A stretch of 64,000 nucleotides of DNA from Candidatus Cryptobacteroides excrementipullorum (lineage in GTDB: Bacteria > Bacteroidota > Bacteroidia > Bacteroidales > UBA932): the NCBI GenBank assembly GCA_017695065.1, contig JADILZ010000014.1, positions 25,802 to 89,801 on the forward strand, given 5' to 3'. The notes beneath the pieces were generated by a model. The model was not told the DNA's origin. It ran no database searches and saw only the letters and a list, made by a program, of their open reading frames with translations. Position 1 is the stretch's first letter, and each line of letters opens with the position of its first letter. A program made the translations under genes and the position numbers. Positions 8,525-18,316 of the stretch are shown here, piece after piece.

Positions 8525-10435
8525 ATGGAAGAGACAAAGAGTGAAGGCGGGAGCATGACTCCTCTGGAAATACTCGGGAAATACTGGGGGTACGGCTCGT
8601 TCCGGCCGATGCAGCAGGAGATTGTCGATGCCGCCTTGCAGGGAAGGGATGTGCTTGCGATACTCCCGACGGGCGGAGGCAAGTCGGTGTGTTTCCAGGT
8701 CCCGGCACTCATGAAGGATGGCGTGGCCCTGGTGGTGACTCCTCTTATCGCCCTGATGAAAGACCAGGTGCAGAACCTGGCTGACAGGGGAATCAAGGCC
8801 CTTGCCGTCTATACCGGGATGACCCGCCGGGAGGTGGAGCTGAATCTGAACAATGCCGCATACGGCGATTTCAAGTTCCTGTACCTTTCACCGGAGCGTC
8901 TTTCCACCGAGTTGTTTAGGAGGTATGTCAGGGAGATGAATGTCAGCTTTATAGTGGTGGACGAGGCGCACTGCATATCCCAGTGGGGCTATGATTTCCG
9001 TCCTGACTACCTGGCCATAGGCAAGCTGCGCGAGACGGTGGATGCCCCTGTGATCGCGCTCACGGCTACAGCCACCCCGCAGGTTGCCGGGGATATAATG
9101 GACAAGCTGGCATTCCGGGAACGCCTGCTGCTCAAGAGCGGATTCGAGAGGCCCAACCTGTCATATATCGTCCGGCGCTGCGAGGACAAGCTCGGCCAGA
9201 CAGCCAATATATGCTGCTCTGTTCCAGGGACCGGTATCGTATATGTGAGGAACAGGAAAAAGTGCGAGGAGCTTTCTTCGTTCCTGAAATCCCAGGGTTT
9301 CTCGTGCTCGTTCTACCATGCAGGCCTCAGCCCGGCGCTCCGCTCCGGAAGGCAGGAGGAATGGAAATCCGGAAAATTAAGTATAATGGTATGTACTAAT
9401 GCTTTCGGAATGGGGATAGACAAGCCGGATGTCCGTTATGTCATCCATTTCGATGTACCTGATTCTCCGGAAGCTTATTTCCAGGAGGCGGGAAGGGCAG
9501 GCAGGGACGGCAAGCGCTCTTATGCTGTCCTGCTGTGGAATGCCAACGATGTACGGAGACTCCGCCAGCTGGAGAGGCTCTCCTATCCGGAAATAGGTTA
9601 TATAGAGGAAATTTACCACAAGGTGCATTCTTTCTACGGGATACCCTACGAGGCGGGTATGGGGATGCAGCTGAAGTTCGATCTGGAGGCTTTCTGCAGC
9701 CATTTCAAGCTCAATCGTACCATGGCATGGTATTCAGTCAAGTACATTGAGAGGGAGGAGCACTGGACAGTCCTCGAGGATGCCGACATACCCACAAGGG
9801 TACAGATTGTCGTATCCAGACAGGAGCTGTATGATGTGAATCTTCCGGAGCCTGCCATGGACACCGTACTGGAGATGCTCATGCGCCGGTACACCGGAGT
9901 ATTCTCATACCCTGTGTCTGTGGAGGAGGACTGGCTTGCCTCGGCCTCAGGTGTAAGTGAACCCCAGCTCAGGAGGCTCCTGTACCTGCTTTCGTTGGAG
10001 CATGTCATAAAGTACATACCGTCAGACCATACTACCGTCATTTATCTGCGGGAGGACAGGCTTCATCCCAAGGATGTGAAGCTGAGTGCCGCAAGGTATG
10101 CGCAGCTACACAGTTCTTCAGAAGAGAGGACAGAGAAGATGATTTCATACATCAGGGAGGAGGACACATGCCGGAGCCGTTATCTCCTGGGGTATTTCGG
10201 ACAGGATGATTCTGCTGACTGCGGCTGCTGCGACATTTGCCGGGCTGCTGCATCCAGACCGGCAAAGACCAGGGAATCACTGAGTTCCTACATCCTTGAA
10301 GAAAAAGGGGGAGATTATACACTGAATGACATTTCCGTAAGGTTCGGGTCTCCGGCTTCTGAAAGCGGATCCGACTATATCGAGCAGCTGAGGGATCTCA
10401 TCGACAAGGGAGAGGTCCCGCCGTACAGGCTGTGA
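8525..10435 (+). CDS. recQ: ATP-dependent DNA helicase RecQ
   Basis: A 636-residue 3'-5' superfamily 2 helicase for recombination and fork repair. It carries the Q-motif region FRPMQQEIV (about 26-34), Walker A LPTGGGKS (47-54), DEAH (146-149), the motif III segment TATAT and motif VI QEAGRAGRDG. A RecQ zinc site follows (four Cys in CRSRYLLGYFG to CGCCDIC, about 548-571) with winged-helix sequence after it. The C-terminus stops soon afterwards, so no HRDC domain seems to be present. AGGAG at 8511-8515, nine bases before the ATG, supports this start. Its upstream region is occupied by repeat copy A. Confidence 0.95.
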   Translation: MEETKSEGGSMTPLEILGKYWGYGSFRPMQQEIVDAALQGRDVLAILPTGGGKSVCFQVPALMKDGVALVVTPLIALMKDQVQNLADRGIKALAVYTGMTRREVELNLNNAAYGDFKFLYLSPERLSTELFRRYVREMNVSFIVVDEAHCISQWGYDFRPDYLAIGKLRETVDAPVIALTATATPQVAGDIMDKLAFRERLLLKSGFERPNLSYIVRRCEDKLGQTANICCSVPGTGIVYVRNRKKCEELSSFLKSQGFSCSFYHAGLSPALRSGRQEEWKSGKLSIMVCTNAFGMGIDKPDVRYVIHFDVPDSPEAYFQEAGRAGRDGKRSYAVLLWNANDVRRLRQLERLSYPEIGYIEEIYHKVHSFYGIPYEAGMGMQLKFDLEAFCSHFKLNRTMAWYSVKYIEREEHWTVLEDADIPTRVQIVVSRQELYDVNLPEPAMDTVLEMLMRRYTGVFSYPVSVEEDWLASASGVSEPQLRRLLYLLSLEHVIKYIPSDHTTVIYLREDRLHPKDVKLSAARYAQLHSSSEERTEKMISYIREEDTCRSRYLLGYFGQDDSADCGCCDICRAAASRPAKTRESLSSYILEEKGGDYTLNDISVRFGSPASESGSDYIEQLRDLIDKGEVPPYRL

Positions 10436-10472
10436 GTCCTCTGTATCCGTAAATCCGCCGGGCACTTGGAGA

Positions 10473-10491
10473 CTGTTTGATTTCCAAACAG
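10473..10491. terminator. small hairpin between convergent recQ and MBL genes
   Basis: CTGTTTG and CAAACAG form a perfect 7-bp stem with a 5-base loop in the 60-base gap between the convergent stops. There is no clear T-tract, so its terminator role is a guess from position. Confidence 0.35.
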
Positions 10492-10494
10492 CTT

Positions 10495-11406
10495 CTAGTC
10501 CACGGACTCTATGACCAGGCCGTCATACGCCGGCCTGATGTTGTCAGGCAGTTCGGAACACAGGTCCTTGTATTTCGGCAGCTGGTGAGACAGGTGTGTA
10601 AGCCAGGAATGTCTGGCGCCGACCCGCTCCGCCACAGCCACTGCTTCTTCCAGGGAGAAATGCGATATGTGTTTGCCGCGGCGCACGCAGTTGATGACGA
10701 AATGCTCGAGACCTTCCAGCTTTGCGAATTCGCTTTCGGGAATGAAATTCATATCGGTAAGATATGCTGTCTTCCCGAATCTGTATCCCAGTACAGGCAG
10801 GTTGAAATGCCGTCCCCTTATCGGGATGACCTCCGCCTTCATCGGAGTATAGGGTGTCTCCCCGCCATATTTCCAGGCTTCATCCGGATGGTGCTCTGCC
10901 ACCCATTCGCTGACTGAAACAGGGGTTTTCTCATATCCTTTCCCGTCTGTCCACACCAGCTTCCGGCTCGGGATGTTCTCTGTGACGGTGAAAGGGTGCT
11001 CGTCTATGTCGGTGATCTGCCATTCGGGCACCCCTGGATACCTGTGCTCGGCAAATGCGTAAGAATATTCCTGCCTGAGCGAGTCTTCCACGTATTTCTC
11101 GCAGTAAATCCGTATCGGAGCCCGTTCAATGTAGTTGAACGCCCTGACATCATCGAGCCCTCCCGTATGGTCCTTGTGGTTGTGGGTCAGGAGAATGGCA
11201 TCTATGTGCCTTACCCCGGCACGAAGCATCTGGGTCCGGAAGTCAGGGCCTGCATCCACTAGGATTTCCAGCCCCCCGTATTCCACCAGGGCAGAAGACC
11301 TCAGCCTTTTGTCCCTTGGGTCGTCAGACATGCAGACACTGCATCCGCACCCTATCATCGGGACACCCTGTGATGTGCCCGTCCCTAAGAAAGTGAGTCT
11401 TGTCAT
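10495..11406 (-). CDS. MBL-fold metallo-hydrolase (PhnP-like)
   Basis: A 303-residue cytosolic metallo-beta-lactamase-fold hydrolase. The start TFLGTGTSQGVPMIGCGCSV, with clustered Cys, and the metal motif THNHKDHTGG (about 75-84) are typical of the PhnP/YycJ-related phosphodiesterase group. Late metal ligands are supplied by a Tyr/Leu-Thr-Asp segment (AYLTDMNFIP) and a C-terminal His (HSWLTHLSHQ). The true substrate is unknown; cyclic phosphodiesters are the family expectation. It starts 8 bases after the mtaB stop, so the two are coupled. A repeat-end-like sequence sits across this junction. Confidence 0.85.
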   Translation of the reverse strand: MTRLTFLGTGTSQGVPMIGCGCSVCMSDDPRDKRLRSSALVEYGGLEILVDAGPDFRTQMLRAGVRHIDAILLTHNHKDHTGGLDDVRAFNYIERAPIRIYCEKYVEDSLRQEYSYAFAEHRYPGVPEWQITDIDEHPFTVTENIPSRKLVWTDGKGYEKTPVSVSEWVAEHHPDEAWKYGGETPYTPMKAEVIPIRGRHFNLPVLGYRFGKTAYLTDMNFIPESEFAKLEGLEHFVINCVRRGKHISHFSLEEAVAVAERVGARHSWLTHLSHQLPKYKDLCSELPDNIRPAYDGLVIESVD

Positions 11407-11413
11407 TTTGTTG

Positions 11414-12727
11414 TCACAACGTCAGTTCGACGATTTTTCCTGCCAGGGTGGAGTCGTACGGCCGTTCCACCCTGATGTAATTGCCTGTATATCCGTACAT
11501 CATCCCGTTCTTGTCCGAGCTTTCGAACAGGACTTTCTCCCTGACACCACGGTTGCTTTCCACAAATCCTGAGTGGAGTTCTGCGCACAGTTCCTCCAGG
11601 GCCTTGACTCTCAAGGTCTTGACGGACTCCTGCACCTGTCCTTTCATGGTGGCGGCCCTGGTCCCGCTCCGTCTGGAGTAAGGGAAGATATGTATGAAGG
11701 CGGGCCTTACCGTTTCCTTCAGGAAGCGGTATGTCTCACCGAACAGCTCGTCAGTCTCTCCCGGAAAGCCTACAATCACGTCAATGCCGAAAAACACTTT
11801 CGGTGAGCCGGGATGTTCCATCGCGTTACGTATATAACTGATTTTGCGTGCGAAGGTATCTGTGTCATACCGCCTTCCCATTGCCTTCAGCACTGTGTCG
11901 CTTCCTGACTGAAGGGGGATGTGGAAGTGCGGCAGGAACTTGGTGCCGGATGCTATCCAGTCCACAATCTCTTCTGTCAGCAGATTAGGCTCGATGGATG
12001 ATATGCGGTACCTTTCGATGTCTTCCACATCTTCGAGCGCCTTCAGAAGATCCAGGAACTTTTCACCGGTGGTCTTTCCGAAATCGCCTGTGTTCACTCC
12101 TGTAAGGACAATCTCCCTGATACCTCCTGCGGCAATTTCATGTGCCTGTGCCACCAGCTCGGCTATGGGGCTGTTCCGGCTTCTGCCCCTTGCGAACGGC
12201 ACCGTACAGTATGAGCAGAAATAGTCGCACCCGTCCTGCACTTTCAGGAAGGACCTCGTCCTTTCCCCGCTTGAATATGCCGGCAGGAATGACTGTGCGC
12301 CTGTATCGCAGGCTTTTGTGTGCCGGATGCTGCATTCATCCACGTGTATCTGCTCTTTGGCCCGGGAGCTGCCGCCGGATATGTGCTGCAGCACAGTAGG
12401 TACAACCTCTTTTTTCTGCTGTGCCCCGAAGACGAATTCCACTCCTTCTATCTTCTCTATCTCCGCTTTCTTGAGTTCCGCATAGCAGCCTGTCACAATA
12501 ATCCCCGCACCGGGCGAGACCCTGTGCAGTTTCCTGATTATGTTCCTGCATTTCTTGTCGGAATGTTCGGTGACAGTGCATGTGTTCACCAGATAGAGGT
12601 CTGCCTCTTCTTCCCATGGGACTATTTCAAGTCCTGCCTCTGCAAAACCCCTTTCGTATGTCGATGTCTCGGCGTAGTTCAGCTTGCAGCCGAGAGTGAC
12701 GAATGCTATCTTTTTCTTTTCTGCCAT
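11414..12727 (-). CDS. mtaB: tRNA (N6-L-threonylcarbamoyladenosine37-C2)-methylthiotransferase
   Basis: A 437-residue radical-SAM enzyme that turns t6A37 into ms2t6A37 in ANN-decoding tRNAs. The MTTase domain has its cluster Cys residues in TLGCKLNYAET and NTCTVTEHSD, plus GCYAEL. The radical-SAM triad is in QDGCDYFCSYCTVPFARG (about 166-183). A C-terminal TRAM-like beta domain closes the chain. Its substrate modification is made by TsaD, encoded 6 kb away. The last codons (KIVELTL) are encoded by DNA that matches the terminal repeat of the interspersed element. Confidence 0.93.
   Translation of the reverse strand: MAEKKKIAFVTLGCKLNYAETSTYERGFAEAGLEIVPWEEEADLYLVNTCTVTEHSDKKCRNIIRKLHRVSPGAGIIVTGCYAELKKAEIEKIEGVEFVFGAQQKKEVVPTVLQHISGGSSRAKEQIHVDECSIRHTKACDTGAQSFLPAYSSGERTRSFLKVQDGCDYFCSYCTVPFARGRSRNSPIAELVAQAHEIAAGGIREIVLTGVNTGDFGKTTGEKFLDLLKALEDVEDIERYRISSIEPNLLTEEIVDWIASGTKFLPHFHIPLQSGSDTVLKAMGRRYDTDTFARKISYIRNAMEHPGSPKVFFGIDVIVGFPGETDELFGETYRFLKETVRPAFIHIFPYSRRSGTRAATMKGQVQESVKTLRVKALEELCAELHSGFVESNRGVREKVLFESSDKNGMMYGYTGNYIRVERPYDSTLAGKIVELTL
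11418..11435. repeat. solo terminal-repeat-like sequence at the mtaB/MBL junction
   Basis: AACGTCAGTTCGACGATT on the plus strand matches the right end of the 89-bp module (AACGTCAGTTCGACGAATT) at 17 of 18 positions, allowing one base deletion near the end. It lies inside the last codons of mtaB, and on the minus strand its gene-facing end is about 12 bases before the MBL start codon. Confidence 0.6.
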
Positions 12728-12736
12728 ATCTGCTGT

Positions 12737-13108
12737 CTATTTTTTCCCGCGCCTTATGGTCACCCTTGACCATGCGGCTGTCCCGCCGACTGGAGGCCTC
12801 TGTTTGGATACCCTCACTGAGAAGTTCTCCAGACAGGGGAATGTTTCCGATATTTTATCGGCTATCTTTCCGGCAAGGCGCTCCAGGAGGTCGCAATGCC
12901 CTCCTTTCATCACTTCCGCCACAATTCCGTATATCTTTCCATAGTCCAGGGTGTCACCGAGCGAGTCGCTTACGGCCGCCCGGCTCATGTCCAAATCAGC
13001 CCTGAAGTCCACTACAAACAGGTTCTCGGACTTCTTCTCGTGCTCCAGGCATCCGTGGCATGCCAGGAATTCCATTCCTTCAAGTTCCAGTGTGTCCATG
13101 TCCTTCAT
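12737..13108 (-). CDS. folB: dihydroneopterin aldolase
   Basis: A 123-residue folate-pathway enzyme that cleaves 7,8-dihydroneopterin to 6-hydroxymethyl-7,8-dihydropterin and glycolaldehyde. ELEGMEFLACHGCLEHEK (His and Glu of the active site), DTLDYGKIYGIV and LLERLAGKIAD are FolB signatures, and the tail ends with VGGTAAWSRVTIRR. I chose the ATG at 13108 because it overlaps the upstream methyltransferase stop as ATGA, a usual coupling arrangement; the ATG at 13099 is an alternative. The longer frame upstream only shadows the methyltransferase gene. Confidence 0.88.
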   Translation of the reverse strand: MKDMDTLELEGMEFLACHGCLEHEKKSENLFVVDFRADLDMSRAAVSDSLGDTLDYGKIYGIVAEVMKGGHCDLLERLAGKIADKISETFPCLENFSVRVSKQRPPVGGTAAWSRVTIRRGKK

Positions 13109-13845
13109 CTGTGTGTCTGCTGCCCCAGCAGCAGGAATACGCATGGTCTCTTGCCGATGACATGCCCTGCGTCTTTCCACTGCCTTACTGTCATTGTCCT
13201 GATGAATGCATCCGGTCCGGTTATCCCGGCGGCCACGCACACTCTGGTGTCGTCGTGGCAGCATGCGAGAATGTCTTTCAGCATAGCATCGTTCCTGTAC
13301 GGGGTCTCTATGAAAATCTGTGTCTGGCCTGTCGAGGATGAGAGCCTTTCTATGGATTTCAGCTTCGCCTTCCTTTCGTCCGGCCTGGCCGGGAGATAGC
13401 CGCAGAAAGCGAAAGACTGGCCGTTGAGTCCGGAGGACATCAGTGCCAGCATGAGCGAGGACGGCCCTGTGAAGGGCACCACCTCTATCCCGTGTGAATG
13501 CGCCAGGGCGACAAGCTGCGCACCGGGGTCCGCCACGGCCGGAAGCCCTGCCTCGGAAATCAGCCCTACATCATTTCCTCCTTCGAAAAGCTCCAGATAC
13601 CCCTCTACCTCCTCCTGCTTCGTATGTTCGTTCAGTTCATGGAAGCGGAGCCCGTCTATCCTGCCTTTCAGCCCGGCCTTTGAGAGATACCTGCGTGCGG
13701 TCCTGGTCTCTTCGACCACGAACGTGTCCAGCTCCGCCAGCTTTTCGAGTACGGGGCGGGGAATGACCTCCCCGGGGTCATTGTCTCCTATGGGGGACGG
13801 TATCAGGTACAGCCTGCCTTTGCCTGTAGTGTTATTCCCTGTCAT
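13105..13845 (-). CDS. SAM-dependent methyltransferase of the tetrapyrrole-methylase/RsmI-like family
   Basis: A 246-residue protein with the RsmI-type start LYLIPSPIGDNDPGEVIP and VVEETRTARRYL, then the SAM-site segments LISEAGLPAVADPGA and VVPFTGPSSLMLALMSSG. RsmI 2'-O-methylates C1402 of 16S rRNA. This shorter Bacteroidetes form diverges in the substrate half, so the exact target is uncertain. It overlaps the TamB-like gene by 14 bases and folB by 4, forming one minus-strand unit: tamB-like, methyltransferase, folB. Confidence 0.8.
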   Translation of the reverse strand: MTGNNTTGKGRLYLIPSPIGDNDPGEVIPRPVLEKLAELDTFVVEETRTARRYLSKAGLKGRIDGLRFHELNEHTKQEEVEGYLELFEGGNDVGLISEAGLPAVADPGAQLVALAHSHGIEVVPFTGPSSLMLALMSSGLNGQSFAFCGYLPARPDERKAKLKSIERLSSSTGQTQIFIETPYRNDAMLKDILACCHDDTRVCVAAGITGPDAFIRTMTVRQWKDAGHVIGKRPCVFLLLGQQTHR

Positions 13846-16800
13846 TGTTATCCTGTATTCTTATTGTCACTTTTTCTTCATTCATCAGGGCCTTCTCCTC
13901 CATCCTCTGCATGGCCTCCTTCCGTTTCCTCCTCGAGAATATCTTCCTGAAGAATTCCTTGAAACTGTTGAATTCCTGCTGGTAGGTGAGACCTATGCCG
14001 TTCCTCTGGGAGTTGTCGAGGTAGTTGGTGTACTGGTCTGCAGAGTGGGAGAACAGGTTGAGCCTGAAGGCCCCCGGCCTGTCTATCTTGATTTCTATGT
14101 CCAGGTCGCCGACCACATCGTCGTTGGTGCTTCCTGAAGTGTACTGCCTGTTGCCGATATTGCCGTTGATCACGACCCTGTTGTTGAAGAGCTGGGTCGA
14201 AATCGCCACATCGAAGATGTCGTTGCCCCGGTCGTTGGTCTGGTAGTTAAGCCCCAGGTCCAGCGGTATGTCCAGCTTCTGGAATATGGTGTTCAGCTGG
14301 TTGGACATAATCTCCGATACGCTTGATGCGAGGAACGAGGTATTGTTGAATATACCGGACTGCTCGTCAGGCAGGAAACTGTTGGATACCAGCAGTGAAA
14401 GGAACTGTTTCTGGACCTTGTCCTCCGTGCTCAGTGCACTTTCCACCCTCGCTTTGACGGTCGGGTCGATGTCCGGGACGTTTATGCTGAAGTCGAGCCT
14501 CGGGTTGCTTATCCTGTCAGAGATGTGTATCCCGCACTCCACTGTCCTTCTGGAACTTACGGAAGAAGTGTCCGCAATGAGCGCAGACAGGGAAGTCTTG
14601 GTGGTGTAGGTGGCGTCTATGTTGAGGGTGCTCTCCATGATGTCCCCGTTGAACTTGACAGAGCTCCCTTCGTTTATCGCGAAGTCCTTGGCAAGACCTA
14701 TGGCCACGAACCTGTAGTTCCCTCCGGAGAGAGTATAATCCCCGTTTATGTTGAATATGTCCTTGCCCGGGTTTATGTCCAGGTCAATCGTCCCGGACCC
14801 GTATCCCGAGAGCACGTTGCCGGACGCCTTGTCTATTTCAACGAATGCCCTGACGCCTGGCGTGGCAGCCACCATCAGGTTGATCTCGAAGTTTCCCCTG
14901 GACTTTTCCCTCTTCTGGAGCCTGGAAATCATCATTTCATACGGGTCAACTGTCTCCTCATTCTCTATCTTTTTGAATGTCAACAGGTCACTTGTCTTGA
15001 AACTGCTTGACCCGGATACAGGCACATGGAGTTCCCCGCTTCCGGTGGTAGTGGCTTCGACAGACATCCTCATGGCGTTCATCGGTCCGGTTATGCTGAT
15101 TCCGGCGGTGGCGAACAGATGTCCGTAGAAGGACTTGCTCATCTTTTCATTGAGGTCTATACACTCGATCCTGTCGGCATCGATACGTGTGTTGAACCTT
15201 ATGTCCCTGAAGTTTTCGTAAGTGATTTCTCCTGTCACTTCTCCAGGGTTCCCGTGCCTGTCAGTGAGCGAGATGCTGTCGAAATACACTCCTCTGCTGT
15301 CTATCCTGAAGCCTCCGTTCAGTGTGTACGGGACGTTGGTGAAGGCAATGCGCATGGTGGCGTCGTCAAGTCTCGCCCCGGTACTCTCTATTTCCAGGCT
15401 TGAGGTCTTGCCCCGGACTGCGAACAGCCCTGAAACGGACCCGGATGTCTCGCTGAAGATACTGCTCAGGTACGGGGAGATACATGATATGTCGAGTCTG
15501 TCGAGCCTTGCGGTCATGTCTATTTCCTTCTTCCCCGGGGAGTATGTCCCTCCTATGTCGAAGTTGCTTTTCCCGTTGTACGAGTTCCTGAGGCTGGCGT
15601 TCAGCAGCTTGGAGTCCTCGTTCCAGTCGCATCCGAGCCTCACCGTACCCATCTGTGCCCCGGATATGCTCGTGGAATCGCACAGGAAGTCCAGCATGAT
15701 GCTCTTGTCCCCGTTCCCTGAGAGCAGGGCGGCATTCCCTGATGCCGTTCCGGCGAATGCGGAATTCTTCCCGAGCAGAGGGTTGATTATGGATATGTCG
15801 AACCGTTCAACATCGAGGAAAAGGGTGTCCTTGCCTGAGTCCGATATACCTCCATGTATCCTCAGGGACTGCTCCCCGCTTTTGAACTCTATGTTCTCCA
15901 CATCTATATCCTTTACGGACACGGTGAGTCCTGACGGCATGATGTTCCATTCACGGGCATTGAGATAAATGCTGGAAGGGAGTAGTGAAATCTTGTATCT
16001 GAGGCTGTCCGCACTGTCCCGGATGAGGTCTCCGAGAATGAAGAACTCACCGCGGTTGTCAAGTTTCCCCTGGTTGTCGTAGGTGTATCCCGCCCCGATG
16101 TGGTCCTTCCCGGCGAATATTTTCAGGCTGTTGTTCTTCAGAAGCAGGGAGGCTGCGCTGACAGTCTCGCTGCGGAGCTCGCCGGCAAAGCCGTTCTCGT
16201 CATTGGAGAAGTCCAGTGTGACGTCTTTCAGGAACTGCTCCTTATAGGCTATCCTCTGGGATGTGAGATCCCCGTCAAGCCTGCCGGATCCTGCCACATG
16301 CATGTTGAGTATGGTGTTTTCGGCTATGTACACTCCCGGGGCGAGGAAGGCAAGGAGGTCCATTGTGTCGAAAAGCCTGAATGTGAAGTCATAGCTCCTG
16401 TTGTTCCATACGAATGCCGAATCCCTGAACATGGACGGGAGCTGCCTGTGCAGTGTGAGTCCCTTGACATCCCTGATGAAGTCCGACATGGAGCCGCTTC
16501 CCTTGAACGAGCCTTCTGCGAAGTCGGATTTCAGCCTCACCCTGTACAGTGTGTCACTTGAGTGAGAGGATATGGAAAGGTCCCCTATGTCATATCTTCC
16601 ATGGGAATTCTCTAGGGTTATGCCGCTTACGTTTATGTTCCCGAGCATGTCGGTGCCTTTTATACGGTAGAAGTCTGCGCTTGTCTGGAGGCTTACTCTC
16701 GACATGCCCCTCTTGTCAAGGTTCAGGGCGTACAGGTCTGCGTAGCCTATATTGGTGTAGAACCTGTAGAGGGCGTTCTGGGTCTTGCTCGAGAACGAGA

Positions 16801-18316
16801 ACATGCCCTGGAAGAGGAAGCTAAGGTTGGGGTCGCTGCACACTATCTTCCCGTCGAAAGCTTCCTGGGCAAGTGTCCCGGCCGCAGCTATTCCCGTATA
16901 GTCGTATTGCTTGAAGTTCAGCCTGCTGACTGACAGGGAGTCTATCTCAAGCTTCGGACCCTCTTTACCTATCGAGGCCCTGAGACTGGAGTTCATGGTA
17001 CATTCGTGGATTAGGTCTGACCCTACAATCCTGCCTATGTCCAGGTTCCATGTGCCGAGACTGCCTTTTATTTCGATGTCCTTTCCCTTGCCGGCAAGGC
17101 CTGTAATGTCGAGACCAGGGATTATCGCCCCGATTCTGGAGCGGAATACCCCTCCCAGGTGCAGACTGTCCAGCCCGCCTTTTACAGTTCCCTTGAAATT
17201 GAATACGTTGCCGGGAGCGTACTTGTCTATACCGTTGGCTTTCCCGTTTGAAAGTGCAGCGAGTATCCCTTCTATGGAGGCTGTGGTGAAGCTGAGACTG
17301 TCTATCCTTATCTGCGAATCCATCTTCTCCACTTCCGGCAGCCCTTTTATCCTGCCCCCGAGTGCCAGATGCACCCCTTCCTTGTCGAGGGAAGTGCCCA
17401 GGGAGGCAATTTCCAGGTCAGATACCGTGCCTCTGACCCTCGCATCGTGTATGTCCATGGCAAAAGGGGTCACCTTTACGCCAGGAACGAAAAATCCGAG
17501 GGTCTTCATGTCCAGCCTGCTCCCGGATACAGAGGCATCCAGTACTATCCTGTTCACGAAATCCTTGAAATCATGCGCATCCTCATAGGACATGCTGAAC
17601 TCCGGAATGAATATGTCGGACCACGGGTCGGAAATGGCGAGGTCCCTTATCATGCTTATCCCGTGGCCCACTGAGGCGCTGCCTGAAATGAAATTGCAGA
17701 CATATCCGCTCTTTTCCCTGAAGGAAAGCTGGTCGAGTGTACCGGACATGGCCTTGTCTGCAAGTTTAAGATGCCTGGCCTCAATGTTTATGTCGTACAG
17801 CTCCAGGTCGCTCCAGTCTATCCCTACGTCATGCTGTCCGGAAAAGTCTTTCCTGAAATTCCGGAGCCTGAATGTCATGCCGTTTATGATGGCCCTCCTG
17901 AGGTCAAACACATTGCCCTGGCTGTCCTTCTTTACCCTGTCCTTGCTGATGCCGAACATCCTTTCGAGGTTGGTCCTGTCCTCTTCGATGACCATGTTCA
18001 TCTCTGCACCCCTGATGTATGCATTGCGTATGTGGATGCCTTCATTTTCCCTCAGGCCTCTGAGCGAGAAGCGTGCTATGATGTATTCCGCCTTGAAGAG
18101 CGTGTCTCTGGCGGATGTGTCGCACGGAGCCTTGTCCACGACAGATATATCCTTTATTATTAGTGTGTTGAATGGTTTGAAATGGATTTTTCCGAAACTT
18201 ATTCCGGCATCGGGACCCAATGTCACGCTGTCCAGTATCTTCCGTGTAAGGTACGTCTGTACCTGCGGGGTCTGGATGGCAAGAATCCCCGCAATTATCA
18301 GCGATGCCAGCGCCAC
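13832..18316 (-). CDS. TamB-like translocation/assembly module protein (DUF490 C-terminus)
   Basis: A giant of about 1494 residues. An N-terminal hydrophobic anchor (LIIAGILAIQ) is followed by long beta-rich repeats of AsmA/TamB character and a C-terminal DUF490/TamB domain (GSGTIDLDINPGKDIFNING, then LDFSINVPDIDPTVKARVES and LLVSNSFLPDEQ). TamB-type proteins span the periplasm and help insert outer-membrane proteins or carry phospholipids. The start is uncertain: the GTG at 18316 is the first standard start, but the frame stays open upstream and encodes a basic stretch plus more of the hydrophobic anchor (KRRSIRKALKILWLTA), with no ATG before an in-frame stop near 18398. Divergent from tsaD. 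Confidence 0.85.
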   Translation of the reverse strand: MALASLIIAGILAIQTPQVQTYLTRKILDSVTLGPDAGISFGKIHFKPFNTLIIKDISVVDKAPCDTSARDTLFKAEYIIARFSLRGLRENEGIHIRNAYIRGAEMNMVIEEDRTNLERMFGISKDRVKKDSQGNVFDLRRAIINGMTFRLRNFRKDFSGQHDVGIDWSDLELYDINIEARHLKLADKAMSGTLDQLSFREKSGYVCNFISGSASVGHGISMIRDLAISDPWSDIFIPEFSMSYEDAHDFKDFVNRIVLDASVSGSRLDMKTLGFFVPGVKVTPFAMDIHDARVRGTVSDLEIASLGTSLDKEGVHLALGGRIKGLPEVEKMDSQIRIDSLSFTTASIEGILAALSNGKANGIDKYAPGNVFNFKGTVKGGLDSLHLGGVFRSRIGAIIPGLDITGLAGKGKDIEIKGSLGTWNLDIGRIVGSDLIHECTMNSSLRASIGKEGPKLEIDSLSVSRLNFKQYDYTGIAAAGTLAQEAFDGKIVCSDPNLSFLFQGMFSFSSKTQNALYRFYTNIGYADLYALNLDKRGMSRVSLQTSADFYRIKGTDMLGNINVSGITLENSHGRYDIGDLSISSHSSDTLYRVRLKSDFAEGSFKGSGSMSDFIRDVKGLTLHRQLPSMFRDSAFVWNNRSYDFTFRLFDTMDLLAFLAPGVYIAENTILNMHVAGSGRLDGDLTSQRIAYKEQFLKDVTLDFSNDENGFAGELRSETVSAASLLLKNNSLKIFAGKDHIGAGYTYDNQGKLDNRGEFFILGDLIRDSADSLRYKISLLPSSIYLNAREWNIMPSGLTVSVKDIDVENIEFKSGEQSLRIHGGISDSGKDTLFLDVERFDISIINPLLGKNSAFAGTASGNAALLSGNGDKSIMLDFLCDSTSISGAQMGTVRLGCDWNEDSKLLNASLRNSYNGKSNFDIGGTYSPGKKEIDMTARLDRLDISCISPYLSSIFSETSGSVSGLFAVRGKTSSLEIESTGARLDDATMRIAFTNVPYTLNGGFRIDSRGVYFDSISLTDRHGNPGEVTGEITYENFRDIRFNTRIDADRIECIDLNEKMSKSFYGHLFATAGISITGPMNAMRMSVEATTTGSGELHVPVSGSSSFKTSDLLTFKKIENEETVDPYEMMISRLQKREKSRGNFEINLMVAATPGVRAFVEIDKASGNVLSGYGSGTIDLDINPGKDIFNINGDYTLSGGNYRFVAIGLAKDFAINEGSSVKFNGDIMESTLNIDATYTTKTSLSALIADTSSVSSRRTVECGIHISDRISNPRLDFSINVPDIDPTVKARVESALSTEDKVQKQFLSLLVSNSFLPDEQSGIFNNTSFLASSVSEIMSNQLNTIFQKLDIPLDLGLNYQTNDRGNDIFDVAISTQLFNNRVVINGNIGNRQYTSGSTNDDVVGDLDIEIKIDRPGAFRLNLFSHSADQYTNYLDNSQRNGIGLTYQQEFNSFKEFFRKIFSRRKRKEAMQRMEEKALMNEEKVTIRIQDNNDRE

